Shown piece after piece: positions 63,644 through 64,000 of a stretch of 64,000 nt of DNA; the stretch's first letter is position 1; every line of letters begins with the position of its first letter. Source of the stretch: Aliarcobacter thereius LMG 24486. GTDB taxonomy: Bacteria; Campylobacterota; Campylobacteria; Campylobacterales; Arcobacteraceae. Position numbers and translations under genes: made by a program. The DNA lies in contig NZ_CP035926.1 in assembly GCF_004214815.1 (NCBI RefSeq), positions 992,001 through 1,056,000 on the forward strand, written 5' to 3'. A model generated the notes under the pieces. That model saw only the letters and a program-made list of their open reading frames with translations, had not been told where the DNA came from and did not search any database.

Positions 63644-64000
63644 TATTAATTTAGTCCTTATTGCGTCAATTTTTTTACTTTATTACCTTACAATGCCTGT
63701 TGTTACTTCAAAGGTATTATTTATCCCTAAAGGTAGTACAAAATCTATTGTAACACACTTAAACAAAAACTATTACGAAGTAAATAAGATAGATGAGCTA
63801 ATTTTAGATAATTTTGGTTTTGTTCAAAGTGGTTGGATTGATATAAAAGTAAACAAACTTACAAAAATGGATTTTTTATTAAAACTTTTAAAATCAAAAG
63901 CAGCTTTAAAATCTATAACTTTAATTCCTGGAGAAACAGCTCATTTCTTCCTAAAAAAACTCGCTCTTGAATTCTCTTTAGATGAAAATAAATTAAATAA
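63558..64000 (+). CDS. mltG: Endolytic transglycosylase MltG, 3' end outside the window
   Basis: MltG cuts nascent glycan strands at the inner membrane. The frame is open from 63516 to the window end. It shows a membrane helix (LVLIASIFLLYYLTMP), then VLFIPKGSTKSIVTHL, SGWIDIKVNKLTKMDFLLKLL and ITLIPGETAHFFL, matching the MltG N-terminal LysM-like domain. No ATG precedes the helix; the only TTG is at 63558, which gives a short basic cytoplasmic tail, while the first ATG (63693) would lose the helix. The start is therefore uncertain, and a rare codon near 63630 is possible. It overlaps the AsmA-like start region. Confidence 0.75.
   Translation, partial: MIPINKSININKNGKTINKKDALLIFINTINLVLIASIFLLYYLTMPVVTSKVLFIPKGSTKSIVTHLNKNYYEVNKIDELILDNFGFVQSGWIDIKVNKLTKMDFLLKLLKSKAALKSITLIPGETAHFFLKKLALEFSLDENKLN

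Noticed and set aside
1-64000. CRISPR arrays, tRNA or rRNA genes, complete insertion sequences
   Set aside because: No regularly spaced repeats, no T-arm-like GGTTCRANNCC with cloverleaf, and no transposase-like frame was seen by eye on either strand.

Overview
The window is AT-rich (roughly a quarter G+C by eye), densely packed bacterial chromosome. Its gene content points to a Campylobacterota member of the Arcobacter/Aliarcobacter type: an OorDABC 2-oxoglutarate:acceptor oxidoreductase, a split-off FlhB C-terminal paralogue beside a FliK-like gene, YlqG/YlqH style, and short gene spacing with many ATGA or TTG starts. The assignment is inferred from gene families and composition, not from any database match.

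Layout. 1-3.5 kb: 3' end of hemN, an orphan gene resembling a MobV-type relaxase, and diaminopimelate dehydrogenase. 3.6-23.7 kb (all minus strand): a surface-polysaccharide locus. It runs from rfbA through rfbC, rfbD, a KilA-N gene, rfbB, an EPS-associated MarR regulator, a glycerophosphodiesterase, a fused CDP-ribitol synthase, a flippase, an EpsG-type polymerase, a LicD transferase, a GMC oxidoreductase, an epimerase, an OLD-like ATPase, one GT2, a priming sugar transferase, a MazEF-type toxin-antitoxin pair, an AlbA_2 regulator-like gene and galE to wzz. 23.7-36.3 kb: housekeeping (glyS, rsmG, ribA, hemB, a two-component system, acnB, yebC, an M23 peptidase, mlaA, a LOG gene). 36.3-38.7 kb: a candidate small RNA, then the FliK-like/FlhB-C pair and a conserved unknown. 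38.7-55 kb: housekeeping and metabolism (SDR, ABC permease, rsmD, rny, ftsY, radA, trpC, oorDABC). 55-64 kb: a lipoprotein, RNase P RNA, lolA, secA, a LolC/E-type permease, a giant AsmA/YhdP-like protein and the start of mltG.

How the genes work together. The polysaccharide locus encodes priming (sugar transferase), activated precursors (dTDP-rhamnose, UDP-galactose, CDP-ribitol), export (Wzx), polymerisation (EpsG) and length control (Wzz). With only one recognisable glycosyltransferase plus a LicD phosphotransferase, a short repeat unit decorated with ribitol phosphate is the simplest inference. rfbA is interrupted by an in-frame TAA at codon 24, so the dTDP-rhamnose branch may be off in this strain.

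The most unusual signals are: the rfbA nonsense codon; a 56-bp pair of REP-like palindromes inserted in frame in rfbB; a G7 tract inside the catalytic HRGG motif of the glycerophosphodiesterase; a compact candidate sRNA carrying an anti-Shine-Dalgarno-like CUCCUCC; the orphan relaxase-like gene whose start is masked by a hairpin; and several non-glycan genes (KilA-N, OLD-like, MazEF, AlbA_2) threaded through the polysaccharide operon. No tRNA, rRNA, CRISPR array or complete insertion sequence was seen.
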